From contig CANFVA010000009.1 in assembly GCA_947450255.1 (NCBI GenBank), forward strand, positions 1-39,741: a stretch of 39,741 bases of DNA, written 5' to 3'. Source of the DNA: Comamonadaceae bacterium. Its GTDB lineage: Bacteria; Pseudomonadota; Gammaproteobacteria; Burkholderiales; Burkholderiaceae_C. The position numbers and the translations under genes are program-made. The notes under the pieces are model-generated. The model did no database searches and was not told where the DNA came from. It worked only from the letters and a program-made list of their open reading frames with translations. Position 1 is the stretch's first letter; each line of letters opens with the position of its first letter. This document shows positions 15,466 to 23,173 of this stretch, piece by piece.

Positions 15466-17049
15466 TCAGGCCTGCCCTGCCGACAAAGCCCGCAGCTTGA
15501 AGCGTTGGATCTTCCCGGTCGCGGTTTTGGGCAACTCGGACACAAATTCGATCACGCGGGGGTATTTGAAAGGCGCCAGCCGGTCTTTCACGAATGCTTT
15601 GAGTTCGTCGGCGCTCACTTCCTGCCCGGGCTTGCGCACCACGTAGGCTTTGGTTTTGGTGAGTCCATCGGCGTCGAGCACGCCAATGACCGCTGCCTCA
15701 AGCACAGCAGCGTGCGCGATCAGCGTGGACTCCACCTCAAAGGGCGAGACATAGATGCCGCTGACCTTGAGCATGTCATCGCTGCGGCCGCTGTAGGTGT
15801 AACTTCCATCCTCGTTACGGGTGTATTTGTCGCCGCTGCGGGTCCAGGCGCCTTGGAAGGTTTCCAGGGTTTTTTCGCGGTTGCCCCAGTACAGCATGGC
15901 CGCGCTGGGGCCACGGATATACAGGTCGCCGGTCTCGCCGTCGGGCACGTCCTGGCCGGCGTCGTCGCGCAGCGCGATGTCATAGCCGGGCACCGGCCAG
16001 CCCGTCGTGCCGTAGCGCACCTGGCCGGGGCGGTTGGAGAGATAGATATGCAGCATTTCGGTCGAACCAATACCATCCACAATGTCCACACCGAAATGGG
16101 CCTTGAAGCGCTCGCCGATGTCAGCGGGCAAAGCCTCACCGGCCGAGGAGACCAAGCGCACGGCCAGGGTCTTGGCAGCCGGCAAAATCGGCGAAGCCAA
16201 CATGGATGCAAACAAGGTGGGGGCGCCAAAAAACGCCGTAGGTTTTTGCCCGCCCACGCCGCCTGCCAGGCGGTGAAACACCGCATCCGGCGTGGGCCGT
16301 TCGGCCATCAAGAGGGTGGTGGCACCCACACTCAGAGGAAAGCTCAGACCATTACCCAAGCCGTAGGCGAAAAACAATTTAGCAGCCGAGAAACACACGT
16401 CGCTAGCCTGTAAAGCCAGCACGTCCTGCCCGTAGAGCTTGGCAGTCCAATAAGGGTTGGCATGGCTGTGCACTGTAGCCTTGGGTCTGCCGGTGGAACC
16501 CGAGGAAAACAGCCAAAAACCCGGGTCGTGCGGGTGTGTGGGCGCACTTTGCGTCAGCGGCGGCTGTGCGGTCAGCCAGTCCTCCACGGCCACGCAGCCT
16601 GCGGGCAGCGGCCCCTGCGCACCGGAGACGACCACCTGGCGCAACTCGTGCGACCCTTGGGCCATAGCCTCTTGCAACACCTGCAGCAGGGCCTGCGACA
16701 CCACGGCGATTTGCGAGCGGCTTTTGGCCAGCATATAGGCGTAGTCCTCGGCCTTGAGCAAGGTGTTGGCCGCCACAGGCACGCTGCCCGCGTAGAGCGC
16801 GCCCAAAAACGCGCAAGGCCAATCGATGCCGTCGTGCATCAGAACAAACACGCGCTCTTCGCGGCGCACCCCGGCGGCCTGCAAAGCACCCGCCACCGCC
16901 TGTATCCGTTGCGCCAGCGCGCTGTAGCTCAGTGTGCCCTGGTCATCGACAAAGGCCAGGCGCGCGCCGTGATCCCGATTGCGGTCCAGTAGGTACTGCG
17001 CGAAATTAAACACCTCACCCTGCGGGTCCATTGCAGTGCGGTCTGTCAT
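15466..17049 (-). CDS. bclA: Benzoate-CoA ligase
   Basis: A 527-residue adenylate-forming ligase that converts benzoate, ATP and CoA to benzoyl-CoA, the entry step of the box pathway. Features are the P-loop SSGSTGRPK (182-190), DGIGSTEMLHIYLSNRPG, GETGDLYIRGPSAAMLYWGN, YSGRSDDMLKVSGIYVSP and catalytic Lys513 in PKTATGKIQRFKLR. The ATG at 17049 follows AGGAG. The gene diverges from boxR across a 172-bp gap containing TGCA boxes, which fits BoxR control. The assignment as the true benzoate ligase, as against the paralogue at 6639-8234, rests on its position beside boxRCBA and the strong family signature. Confidence 0.9.
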   Translation of the reverse strand: MTDRTAMDPQGEVFNFAQYLLDRNRDHGARLAFVDDQGTLSYSALAQRIQAVAGALQAAGVRREERVFVLMHDGIDWPCAFLGALYAGSVPVAANTLLKAEDYAYMLAKSRSQIAVVSQALLQVLQEAMAQGSHELRQVVVSGAQGPLPAGCVAVEDWLTAQPPLTQSAPTHPHDPGFWLFSSGSTGRPKATVHSHANPYWTAKLYGQDVLALQASDVCFSAAKLFFAYGLGNGLSFPLSVGATTLLMAERPTPDAVFHRLAGGVGGQKPTAFFGAPTLFASMLASPILPAAKTLAVRLVSSAGEALPADIGERFKAHFGVDIVDGIGSTEMLHIYLSNRPGQVRYGTTGWPVPGYDIALRDDAGQDVPDGETGDLYIRGPSAAMLYWGNREKTLETFQGAWTRSGDKYTRNEDGSYTYSGRSDDMLKVSGIYVSPFEVESTLIAHAAVLEAAVIGVLDADGLTKTKAYVVRKPGQEVSADELKAFVKDRLAPFKYPRVIEFVSELPKTATGKIQRFKLRALSAGQA

Positions 17050-17161
17050 AGCGGTTACTCCTCGTTGTCGCGCGGCGCCTAGCTATGGGCTAGGCCACCT
17101 TGCAGTGGTTAGCTGGAGCCGCCGGGCGCGCTGATCTTGCCGAAGTTTGATCCAGCCCGCT

Positions 17162-17192
17162 TGCAGCTTTTGAAAAAATGCATTATTGTGCG
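17162..17192. promoter_or_regulatory. Putative BoxR operator in the bclA-boxR divergent gap
   Basis: The 172-bp gap between the divergent bclA and boxR starts contains TGCA at 17162-17165 and 17179-17182, then TGCG at 17189-17192. The last two are 10 bp apart start to start (TGCATTATTGTGCG), one helical turn. The same arrangement occurs upstream of boxC. BoxR/BzdR-family regulators are known to bind TGCA-containing repeats, so this is a likely shared operator controlling bclA and boxR itself. Confidence 0.55.
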
Positions 17193-17221
17193 TAAGCGGA
17201 CCTTAATTTCATTTTTTCTAT

Positions 17222-18160
17222 ATGTCAAGCACTATATTGCATCTTCACCACAAAAATGTGGTTTCAGGGGCCCTAGACGCCCCATCCGACGAGGACAAGC
17301 ACCCTTATTTGGTCGGTTTGGGCCAGCGTGTGGGGGCGCTGCGCGCGCGCCGGGGCATGACGCGCAAAGCCCTGGCGGCGGCGGCGCAGGTCTCGGAACG
17401 CCACTTGGCCAATATGGAATACGGCCTGGGCAATGCCTCGGTGCTGGTGTTATTGCAAGTGGCCAAGGCCTTGCAGTGCACCCTGGCCGAGCTGCTGGGC
17501 GATGTCAGCACCTCCTCTCCCGACTGGCTGATGATCCGCGAGATGTTGGAGCAATGTGATGCGCCTACCTTGCACCGGGTGCGCGTTGCCATCGGTGACT
17601 TGCTGGGCACCGGCGGCGTGGCGCAGGAGCGCAGCACCCGCATCGCCCTGGTGGGCCTGCGCGGGGCGGGCAAGTCCACACTGGGCCGCTTGCTGGCGGA
17701 GGACTTGGGTTACCCATTTGTCGAACTGGGCCGGGAAATCGAGAAATTTGCCGGTTGCAGCGTGGCCGAAATCCAGGCCTTGTATGGCATCAACGCCTAC
17801 CGCCGCTACGAACGCCGGGCCCTGGAGGAGAGCATTCAGATTTACCCCGAAGCCGTGTTTGCGACACCGGGCGGCTTGGTGTCGGACCCGGCCAGCTTTA
17901 ACCTCTTGCTGGCGCACTGCACCACGGTTTGGCTGCAAGCCGAGCCGGCCGACCACTTGCGCAGGGTCACCGCCCAGGGCGATATGCGCCCCATGGCCGC
18001 GAGCAAAGAAGCCCTGCAGGACCTGAAAAATATTCTGGACGGACGCCAGCCTTTTTACTCCAAGGCGCAATTCGCCATCAACACCAGCGCCCAAGACCAG
18101 GAAGCCACTTTGGCCCTGCTGCGGACGACGGCTCGGGAGTATTTGCAGCTGGCACCTTAA
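17222..18160 (+). CDS. boxR: BoxR, benzoyl-CoA-responsive transcriptional regulator (XRE-HTH + shikimate-kinase-like domain)
   Basis: A 312-residue fusion. Residues about 30-95 form an XRE-type helix-turn-helix (LGQRVGALRARRGMTRKALAAAAQ ... ERHLANMEYGLGNAS). From about 140 a shikimate-kinase-like domain follows, with P-loop GLRGAGKST (145-153) and the FVELGREIEKFAG strand. This architecture is diagnostic for BoxR/BzdR, where the kinase-like domain senses benzoyl-CoA and the HTH represses box/bzd promoters. The ATG at 17222 has no clear ribosome binding site. It is transcribed away from bclA, with boxC beginning 98 bp downstream behind its own promoter. Confidence 0.92.
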   Translation: MSSTILHLHHKNVVSGALDAPSDEDKHPYLVGLGQRVGALRARRGMTRKALAAAAQVSERHLANMEYGLGNASVLVLLQVAKALQCTLAELLGDVSTSSPDWLMIREMLEQCDAPTLHRVRVAIGDLLGTGGVAQERSTRIALVGLRGAGKSTLGRLLAEDLGYPFVELGREIEKFAGCSVAEIQALYGINAYRRYERRALEESIQIYPEAVFATPGGLVSDPASFNLLLAHCTTVWLQAEPADHLRRVTAQGDMRPMAASKEALQDLKNILDGRQPFYSKAQFAINTSAQDQEATLALLRTTAREYLQLAP

Positions 18161-18176
18161 ATTTTTTAAAAAAAGA

Positions 18177-18238
18177 TTGACGGACTCAAAATTTATGCAC
18201 TATGATGCATAAACTTCAACCACATGCACTTTTATGCG
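18177..18238 (+). promoter_or_regulatory. Predicted boxC promoter with overlapping BoxR operator repeats
   Basis: TTGACG (18177-18182), an 18-nt spacer and TATGAT (18201-18206) form a strong sigma70-like promoter. TGCA boxes at 18196-18199 and 18206-18209 flank and overlap the -10 hexamer, exactly 10 bp apart (TGCACTATGATGCA). Further TGCA (18225-18228) and TGCG (18235-18238) copies lie downstream, where a bound repressor would block clearance. Benzoyl-CoA would relieve BoxR binding. The operator call follows known BoxR/BzdR biology; the bases themselves are clear. Confidence 0.7.
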
Positions 18239-18258
18239 TGCTAACCACCGAGGCTGTT

Positions 18259-19917
18259 ATGAACCCTGAAAACTTTGTCAACTACCAGACCGAACCCAGC
18301 CGGTACCACCACTGGACACTGAGCTTTGAAGGCCCGGTGGCGACGCTCAAAGCGGACTTTGACGAGAACGGCGGCCTGCGCCCCGGCTACAAACTCAAGC
18401 TCAATAGCTACGACCTGGGTGTGGACATCGAGTTGCACGACGCCATCAATCGCATCCGCTTTGAGCACCCCGAAGTGCGCAGCGTGGTGGTGACCAGTGC
18501 CAAGGACAAAGTGTTTTGTTCCGGCGCCAACATCTTCATGCTGGGCCTGAGCAGCCACGCCTGGAAAGTCAATTTCTGCAAATTCACCAACGAGACGCGC
18601 AACGGCCTGGAAGACTCATCGGCGCACAGCGGTCTGAAGTTTTTGGCAGCGGTCAATGGCGCCTGCGCCGGCGGCGGCTACGAGCTGGCGTTGGCCTGCG
18701 ACGAAATTTTGCTCGTCGATGACCGCTCCTCTGCTGTCAGCCTGCCCGAGGTGCCTTTGCTGGGCGTGCTGCCCGGCACCGGCGGCCTGACCCGCGTCAC
18801 CGACAAGCGCCGCGTGCGCCACGACCTGGCCGATGTGTTTTGTACCAGCGCCGAAGGCGTACGCGGCCAAAAAGCCAAAGACTGGCGCCTGGTCGATGAC
18901 CTGGCCAAGCCCGCCGAATTCGCCGCCCGGGTGCGCGAACGCGCGCTGGCTCTGGCCGCGCAAAGTGACCGGCCCGCAGACGCCAAGGGCGTGGCGCTCA
19001 CACCGCTGCAACGCACGTTCAGCGACGACGCCGTGCACTACAGCAGCCTGAAAGTGGAAATCGACCGTGCCAAGCGCACCGCCACCTGGGCCATCCAAGC
19101 GCCCCAAGGCGCACAGCCTTCCACCATCGCCGACATCGAAGCGCTGGGCGCGCAATGGTTCCCCTTGCGCATGGCGCGCGAACTAGAAGATGCCGTCTTG
19201 CACATGCGCACCAACGAGTTGGATATTGGTATCTGGCTGCTCAAAACCGAAGGCGACTCGGCCGCGGTACTGGCCATGGACGAAGTCTTGCAAGCCCACG
19301 CCAAGCACTGGCTGGTGCGCGAAACCACCGGCCTGCTGCGCCGCACCTTCAGCCGCCTGGATGTGTCCTCGCGCAGCCTGTTTGCGCTGATCGAGCCGGG
19401 CTCCTGCTTTGCCGGCAGCTACCTGGAATTGGCACTGGCCTGCGACCGCAGCTACCAACTCATGCTGCCCGATGACGCTGCACGCACCCCGCACATTACC
19501 GTGGGCGAGCGCAACTTTGGCGTCTATCCCATGGCCACCGGCCAGAGCCGCTTGCAACGCCGTTTTTACGAGGAAAGCGCGCCACTGGAAGCCGTGCGTG
19601 GCGCCACCGGCAAAGCCCTGGACGCTGACGTCGCCCTGGCGCTGGGCCTGGTCACCGCCGCGCCCGACGATATCGATTGGGCCGACGAAGTGCGCATCGC
19701 CATTGAAGAGCGCGTCGCCATGTCGCCCGATGCCATGACCGGTCTGGAAGCGAATTTGCGCTTCAACGGCAAAGAAAACATGCATACCCGCGTGTTTGGC
19801 CGCTTGACCGCCTGGCAAAACTGGATATTCCAGCGCCCCAACGCCGTAGGCGACAAGGGCGCGCTCAAGGTCTATGGCAAAGGCGAACGCGCTGCCTTTG
19901 ACTGGAACCGCGTTTAG
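18259..19917 (+). CDS. boxC: Benzoyl-CoA-dihydrodiol lyase BoxC
   Basis: A 552-residue enoyl-CoA hydratase/isomerase-superfamily protein. BoxC opens 2,3-epoxybenzoyl-CoA hydrolytically to 3,4-dehydroadipyl-CoA semialdehyde and formate. The sequence shows the BoxC opening (NYQTEPSRYHHW), a crotonase motif GANIFMLG, oxyanion-hole regions VNGACAGGGYELALACDE and SCFAGSYLELALACDRS, and two crotonase-like halves, matching the usual length of about 550. The ATG at 18259, behind GAGG, is preferred to an in-frame ATG at 18202 that would overlap the -10 box. It is the first gene of the boxCBA block. Confidence 0.93.
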   Translation: MNPENFVNYQTEPSRYHHWTLSFEGPVATLKADFDENGGLRPGYKLKLNSYDLGVDIELHDAINRIRFEHPEVRSVVVTSAKDKVFCSGANIFMLGLSSHAWKVNFCKFTNETRNGLEDSSAHSGLKFLAAVNGACAGGGYELALACDEILLVDDRSSAVSLPEVPLLGVLPGTGGLTRVTDKRRVRHDLADVFCTSAEGVRGQKAKDWRLVDDLAKPAEFAARVRERALALAAQSDRPADAKGVALTPLQRTFSDDAVHYSSLKVEIDRAKRTATWAIQAPQGAQPSTIADIEALGAQWFPLRMARELEDAVLHMRTNELDIGIWLLKTEGDSAAVLAMDEVLQAHAKHWLVRETTGLLRRTFSRLDVSSRSLFALIEPGSCFAGSYLELALACDRSYQLMLPDDAARTPHITVGERNFGVYPMATGQSRLQRRFYEESAPLEAVRGATGKALDADVALALGLVTAAPDDIDWADEVRIAIEERVAMSPDAMTGLEANLRFNGKENMHTRVFGRLTAWQNWIFQRPNAVGDKGALKVYGKGERAAFDWNRV

Positions 19918-19965
19918 GCACCAGCACAACATCTTCAATTTTTGATTCATCCACCGGAGTAACTT

Positions 19966-21393
19966 ATGTCAGCCATCAACTACAGCGAAAAAATCCCTAA
20001 CAACGTGGACCTGGGCAGCGACCGCACTTTGCAGCGCGCCCTGGAACAGTGGCAGCCCAATTTCATCAACTGGTGGGATGACATGGGCCCCGAAGGCACG
20101 ACCGACAACGAGGTGTATTTGCGTACCGCTGTCAGCGTCGACCCGCAAGGCTGGGCGCAGTTTGGGCATGTGAAGATGCGCGACTACCGCTGGGGCATTT
20201 TCTTGAACCACGGCGAGAGCGATCGCAACATCCATTTCGGCGACCATAAAGGCGAGAAAGTCTGGCAAGACGTGCCTGGCGAACACCGCGCCAACCTGCG
20301 CCGCATCATCGTCACGCAAGGTGATACCGAGCCGGCATCGGTCGAGCAACAACGCCATTTGGGCAAGACTGCGCCCAGCATGTACGACTTGCGCAATCTG
20401 TTTCAGATCAACGTAGAAGAAGGCCGTCACCTGTGGGCCATGGTGTACTTATTGCACAAACATTTTGGCCGCGATGGCCGTGAAGAAGCCGAAGCGCTGC
20501 TTGAGCGTCGCAGCGGCCAGGAAGACAACCCGCGCATTTTGCAAGCCTTCAATGAAGAGACGCCCGATTGGCTGAGCTTTTTCATGTTCACGTATTTCAC
20601 CGACCGCGACGGCAAGTTCCAGTTGTGCGCTTTGGCCGAGAGCAGTTTCGACCCCTTGGCACGCACCACCAAGTTCATGTTGACCGAAGAGGCGCACCAT
20701 ATGTTTGTCGGCGAGTCGGGCATCAGCCGCATCATTCAGCGCACATGCGCGGCGATGAACGAATTGAAAACCGATGACGTGGGCAAACTGCGCGCCGCTG
20801 GAGTCATCGATTTGCCGACGATTCAGCGCTACCTGAATTTCCACTTCAGCGTGACCATCGATTTGTTCGGCGCCGACGAGTCTAGCAACGCTGCCACTTT
20901 CTACAGCTCCGGTCTCAAAGGCCGCTATGAAGAAGGCAAGCGCGATGACGACCATGTGTTGCGCGGCCAGACCTACAAGGTCTTGCACGTCGTTAATGGC
21001 CAGTTGCAGGAAAAAGAAGTGCCCATGCTCAATGCGCTCAATGAAGTGCTGCGCGACGACTACATCAAAGACTCGGTGGGCGGTGTCGATCGCTGGAACC
21101 GCGTGATAGAAAAAGCCGGTCTGCCGCACCGTTTGAGCGTGCCGCACAAGGCGTTTCACCGCAACATCGGCGCCCTGTCCGGTGCCAAAGTCTCACCCGA
21201 TGGCCGCGTGGTATCCGAGCAGGAATGGCAAGCCAAAGTCGGCGAGTGGTTGCCCACCGCCGAAGACCGCGCTTTTGTACAAGGCCTGATGGGCCGCGTA
21301 GTAGAGCCCGGCAAATTCGCCAACTGGATTGCGCCCCCGGCTATCGGTATCAACCGCCAGCCGGTGGATTTTGAGTACGTTCGGTTTAATTAA
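19966..21393 (+). CDS. boxB: Benzoyl-CoA 2,3-epoxidase BoxB
   Basis: A 475-residue diiron oxygenase that, with BoxA, converts benzoyl-CoA, O2 and NADPH to 2,3-epoxybenzoyl-CoA. The full set of iron ligands can be placed by comparison with the characterised Azoarcus enzyme: Glu122, Glu152, His155 (EEGRH), Asp213, Glu242 and His245 (EEAHH). Length and end-to-end content are typical. GGAG precedes the ATG at 19966, 48 bp after boxC. An unusually long 437-bp gap separates it from boxA. Confidence 0.95.
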   Translation: MSAINYSEKIPNNVDLGSDRTLQRALEQWQPNFINWWDDMGPEGTTDNEVYLRTAVSVDPQGWAQFGHVKMRDYRWGIFLNHGESDRNIHFGDHKGEKVWQDVPGEHRANLRRIIVTQGDTEPASVEQQRHLGKTAPSMYDLRNLFQINVEEGRHLWAMVYLLHKHFGRDGREEAEALLERRSGQEDNPRILQAFNEETPDWLSFFMFTYFTDRDGKFQLCALAESSFDPLARTTKFMLTEEAHHMFVGESGISRIIQRTCAAMNELKTDDVGKLRAAGVIDLPTIQRYLNFHFSVTIDLFGADESSNAATFYSSGLKGRYEEGKRDDDHVLRGQTYKVLHVVNGQLQEKEVPMLNALNEVLRDDYIKDSVGGVDRWNRVIEKAGLPHRLSVPHKAFHRNIGALSGAKVSPDGRVVSEQEWQAKVGEWLPTAEDRAFVQGLMGRVVEPGKFANWIAPPAIGINRQPVDFEYVRFN

Positions 21394-21514
21394 TTGCCGC
21401 TTTTTTGCTGAACCTGGTTAGCGGCTGGGAATTGCAGATGTTTGGTATACCCGCCTTGTATTGCTGGACCCGCGTGGTGACAGCGGCAGGCGGGGTTCCA
21501 TGTAGGCTTGAAAC

Positions 21515-21549
21515 TATGGATTGCCGCGGCCAGCGGCCTCGCAATGACG
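21515..21549 (-). repeat. Dispersed palindromic repeat, copy 1
   Basis: Read on the minus strand, CGTCATTGCGAGGCCGC then TGGCCGCGGCAATCCATA. The unit is itself palindromic: ATTGC and GGCC pair with GGCC and GCAAT around a 3-nt centre. A closely similar sequence is the left arm of the element at 24716-24796. It resembles the CGTCATTGCGAGG-type intergenic repeats dispersed in many bacterial genomes. Confidence 0.65.
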
Positions 21550-21660
21550 GGTTTGGGCCTATGCCGAGTTTCCCTTAAGTTAAATTTTTGCGTTGAAAGT
21601 CGCGAGAAAAATGCGCTTTACCTCGTGCTTGAACACCCACTACTTCGCAGAGGCCCTGCG

Positions 21661-21715
21661 GGCCGGGGCCGGGCGACGATTTTTCGCTCGCGTCATGAGG
21701 AGCCCGGCCCCGGCC
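21661..21715 (+). repeat. Strong GC-rich inverted repeat upstream of boxA
   Basis: GGCCGGGGCCGGGC (21661-21674) and GCCCGGCCCCGGCC (21702-21715) are perfect 14-bp complements, extended by further pairing outside. GACG (21675-21678) and CGTC (21691-21694) inside the loop can also pair. No T run follows. In RNA it would be a very stable structure about 115 nt upstream of the boxA start, possibly a processing, stability or attenuation element. Confidence 0.6.
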
Positions 21716-21830
21716 TGCGTGGACTCGGGTTCAGCGCAATAAGCAGGCGCAAGGTAAAGCAAAAACAAGTGACTTCAGCCACCCGTCAATTGAAGCCACA
21801 ATCGCGATAACGTCAATACGAATCAAAGCC

Positions 21831-23117
21831 ATGAGCACAGACACCGCCGAACTGCTACAGCAACACCTCATAGACCCCGAAGTCTGCATACGCTGCAATA
21901 CCTGCGAAGCCACCTGCCCGGTGGGCGCCATCACGCATGACAGCCGCAACTACGTGGTCGATGCGGATAAGTGCAACCATTGCATGGCCTGCGTGCCGCC
22001 CTGTCCGACCGGCTCGATCGACCACTGGTTACCGGTATTGCGCAGCAAGGCTTACTCCTTAGAAGAACAGATGGGCTGGAACGAACTGCCAGAACCGCAA
22101 ACCCATGATGTGCCTGCGGCAGCAACCATCACCCAGGTCTCAGGCAGCACTGCCTTTGAGAAAGCAAGCAGCTCGCTGCCCGCTACTGCCGATGCGCCGA
22201 GCAACGCGCCAGTAGCCGACAGCCTGAGCGGTTTGGGCTCCACCCTGCCGCCCTGGTCCGCAGCCCACCCGTATACCAATTTGCATGGCCCCAAGGCGCC
22301 CACCACCGCCACAGTGGTCGGTAATATGCAGGTCAATGAGGCGGGCACCGACAACGAAACCCACCACATCGTGCTGGACTTTGGCAGCATGCCGTTTCCA
22401 GTGCTCGAGGGCCAATCGATCGGCATCGTGCCACCCGGTGCGGATGCCAGCGGCCGGCCGCACCATGCACGCCAGTATTCGATTGCCAGCCCACGCAATG
22501 GCGAGCGGCCCGGCTATAACAACGCATCGATTACCGTCAAGCGCGTGGTGCAAGACCACCAAGGTAAGCCGGTGCATGGCGTGGCCTCCAACTATCTGTG
22601 TGACCTGAAAACCGGCGACAGCGTGCAAGTGATAGGTCCGTTCGGAAGCAGCTTTTTGATGCCCAACCACCCGGGCAGCCATATCGTGATGATTTGTACC
22701 GGCACTGGCAGCGCGCCCATGCGTGCCATGACCGAATGGCGCCGCCGTTTACGCGCCAGTGGCAAATTCGAGGGCGGAAAACTGCTGCTGTTTTTCGGCG
22801 CACGCACACAGCAAGAACTGCCCTACTTTGGGCCACTGCAAAAGCTGCCCAAAGATTTCATCGATCTGCACTTTGCCTTTTCGCGCACCCCCGGCCAGCC
22901 CAAGCGCTATGTGCAAGACGCCATGCGTGACGCCGCTGCGCAATTGGCCGCGCTGCTGCAAGACGGGCGATCGCATTTTTATGTGTGCGGCTTAAAGAGC
23001 ATGGAAGAAGGCGTGCTGCAAGCGCTGCGCGACATTGCGCAGGACGCCAAACTGGACTGGGCAACGGTGGCCAAAGACTTGAAGCAGCAAGGCCGCCTGC
23101 AGTTGGAGACCTACTAA
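21831..23117 (+). CDS. boxA: BoxA, benzoyl-CoA epoxidase reductase component
   Basis: A 428-residue iron-sulfur flavoprotein that passes electrons from NADPH to BoxB. The N-terminus carries two [4Fe-4S] motifs: cysteines 19, 22, 25, 29 ([12 protein letters not shown]) and 48, 51, 54, 58 ([12 protein letters not shown]). A linker rich in Ala/Ser/Pro (about 85-140) leads to the FAD/NADPH reductase module, with [22 protein letters not shown] and a terminal [11 protein letters not shown] segment. This layout is specific to BoxA. The ATG at 21831 has only a weak ribosome binding site. Confidence 0.93.
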   Translation: MSTDTAELLQQHLIDPEVCIRCNTCEATCPVGAITHDSRNYVVDADKCNHCMACVPPCPTGSIDHWLPVLRSKAYSLEEQMGWNELPEPQTHDVPAAATITQVSGSTAFEKASSSLPATADAPSNAPVADSLSGLGSTLPPWSAAHPYTNLHGPKAPTTATVVGNMQVNEAGTDNETHHIVLDFGSMPFPVLEGQSIGIVPPGADASGRPHHARQYSIASPRNGERPGYNNASITVKRVVQDHQGKPVHGVASNYLCDLKTGDSVQVIGPFGSSFLMPNHPGSHIVMICTGTGSAPMRAMTEWRRRLRASGKFEGGKLLLFFGARTQQELPYFGPLQKLPKDFIDLHFAFSRTPGQPKRYVQDAMRDAAAQLAALLQDGRSHFYVCGLKSMEEGVLQALRDIAQDAKLDWATVAKDLKQQGRLQLETY

Positions 23118-23173
23118 GTCGTGGTTCGCAGCCTCTGGCTTACACCACATCCACCTAACGCCGCATCCAACCT

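Larger units (their letters stand above)
21394..21830. other. 437-bp boxB-boxA intergenic region with repeats and hairpin
   Basis: Unlike the tight spacing elsewhere in the cluster, boxB and boxA are separated by 437 bp without a credible gene. Inside are a small imperfect palindrome right after boxB (GCTGAACC/TGGTTAGC, about 21409-21424), a dispersed repeat copy (21515-21549), an AT-rich patch (about 21575-21620) and a very GC-rich hairpin (21661-21715). No sigma70 promoter could be placed with confidence, so whether boxA is read through from boxB or has its own promoter is open. Confidence 0.5.

Noticed and set aside
15349-16413. 354-codon plus-strand open frame
   Set aside because: It is antisense to bclA; bclA motifs are intact and the plus-strand product resembles no family.
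18160-18176. Terminator after boxR (T and A runs)
   Set aside because: The T6/A7 run has no GC stem and abuts the boxC promoter; it is more likely an AT-rich upstream promoter stretch.
18196-18238. CRISPR-like short repeats
   Set aside because: The recurring unit is only 4 bp with irregular spacing and fits regulator boxes, not repeats with spacers.
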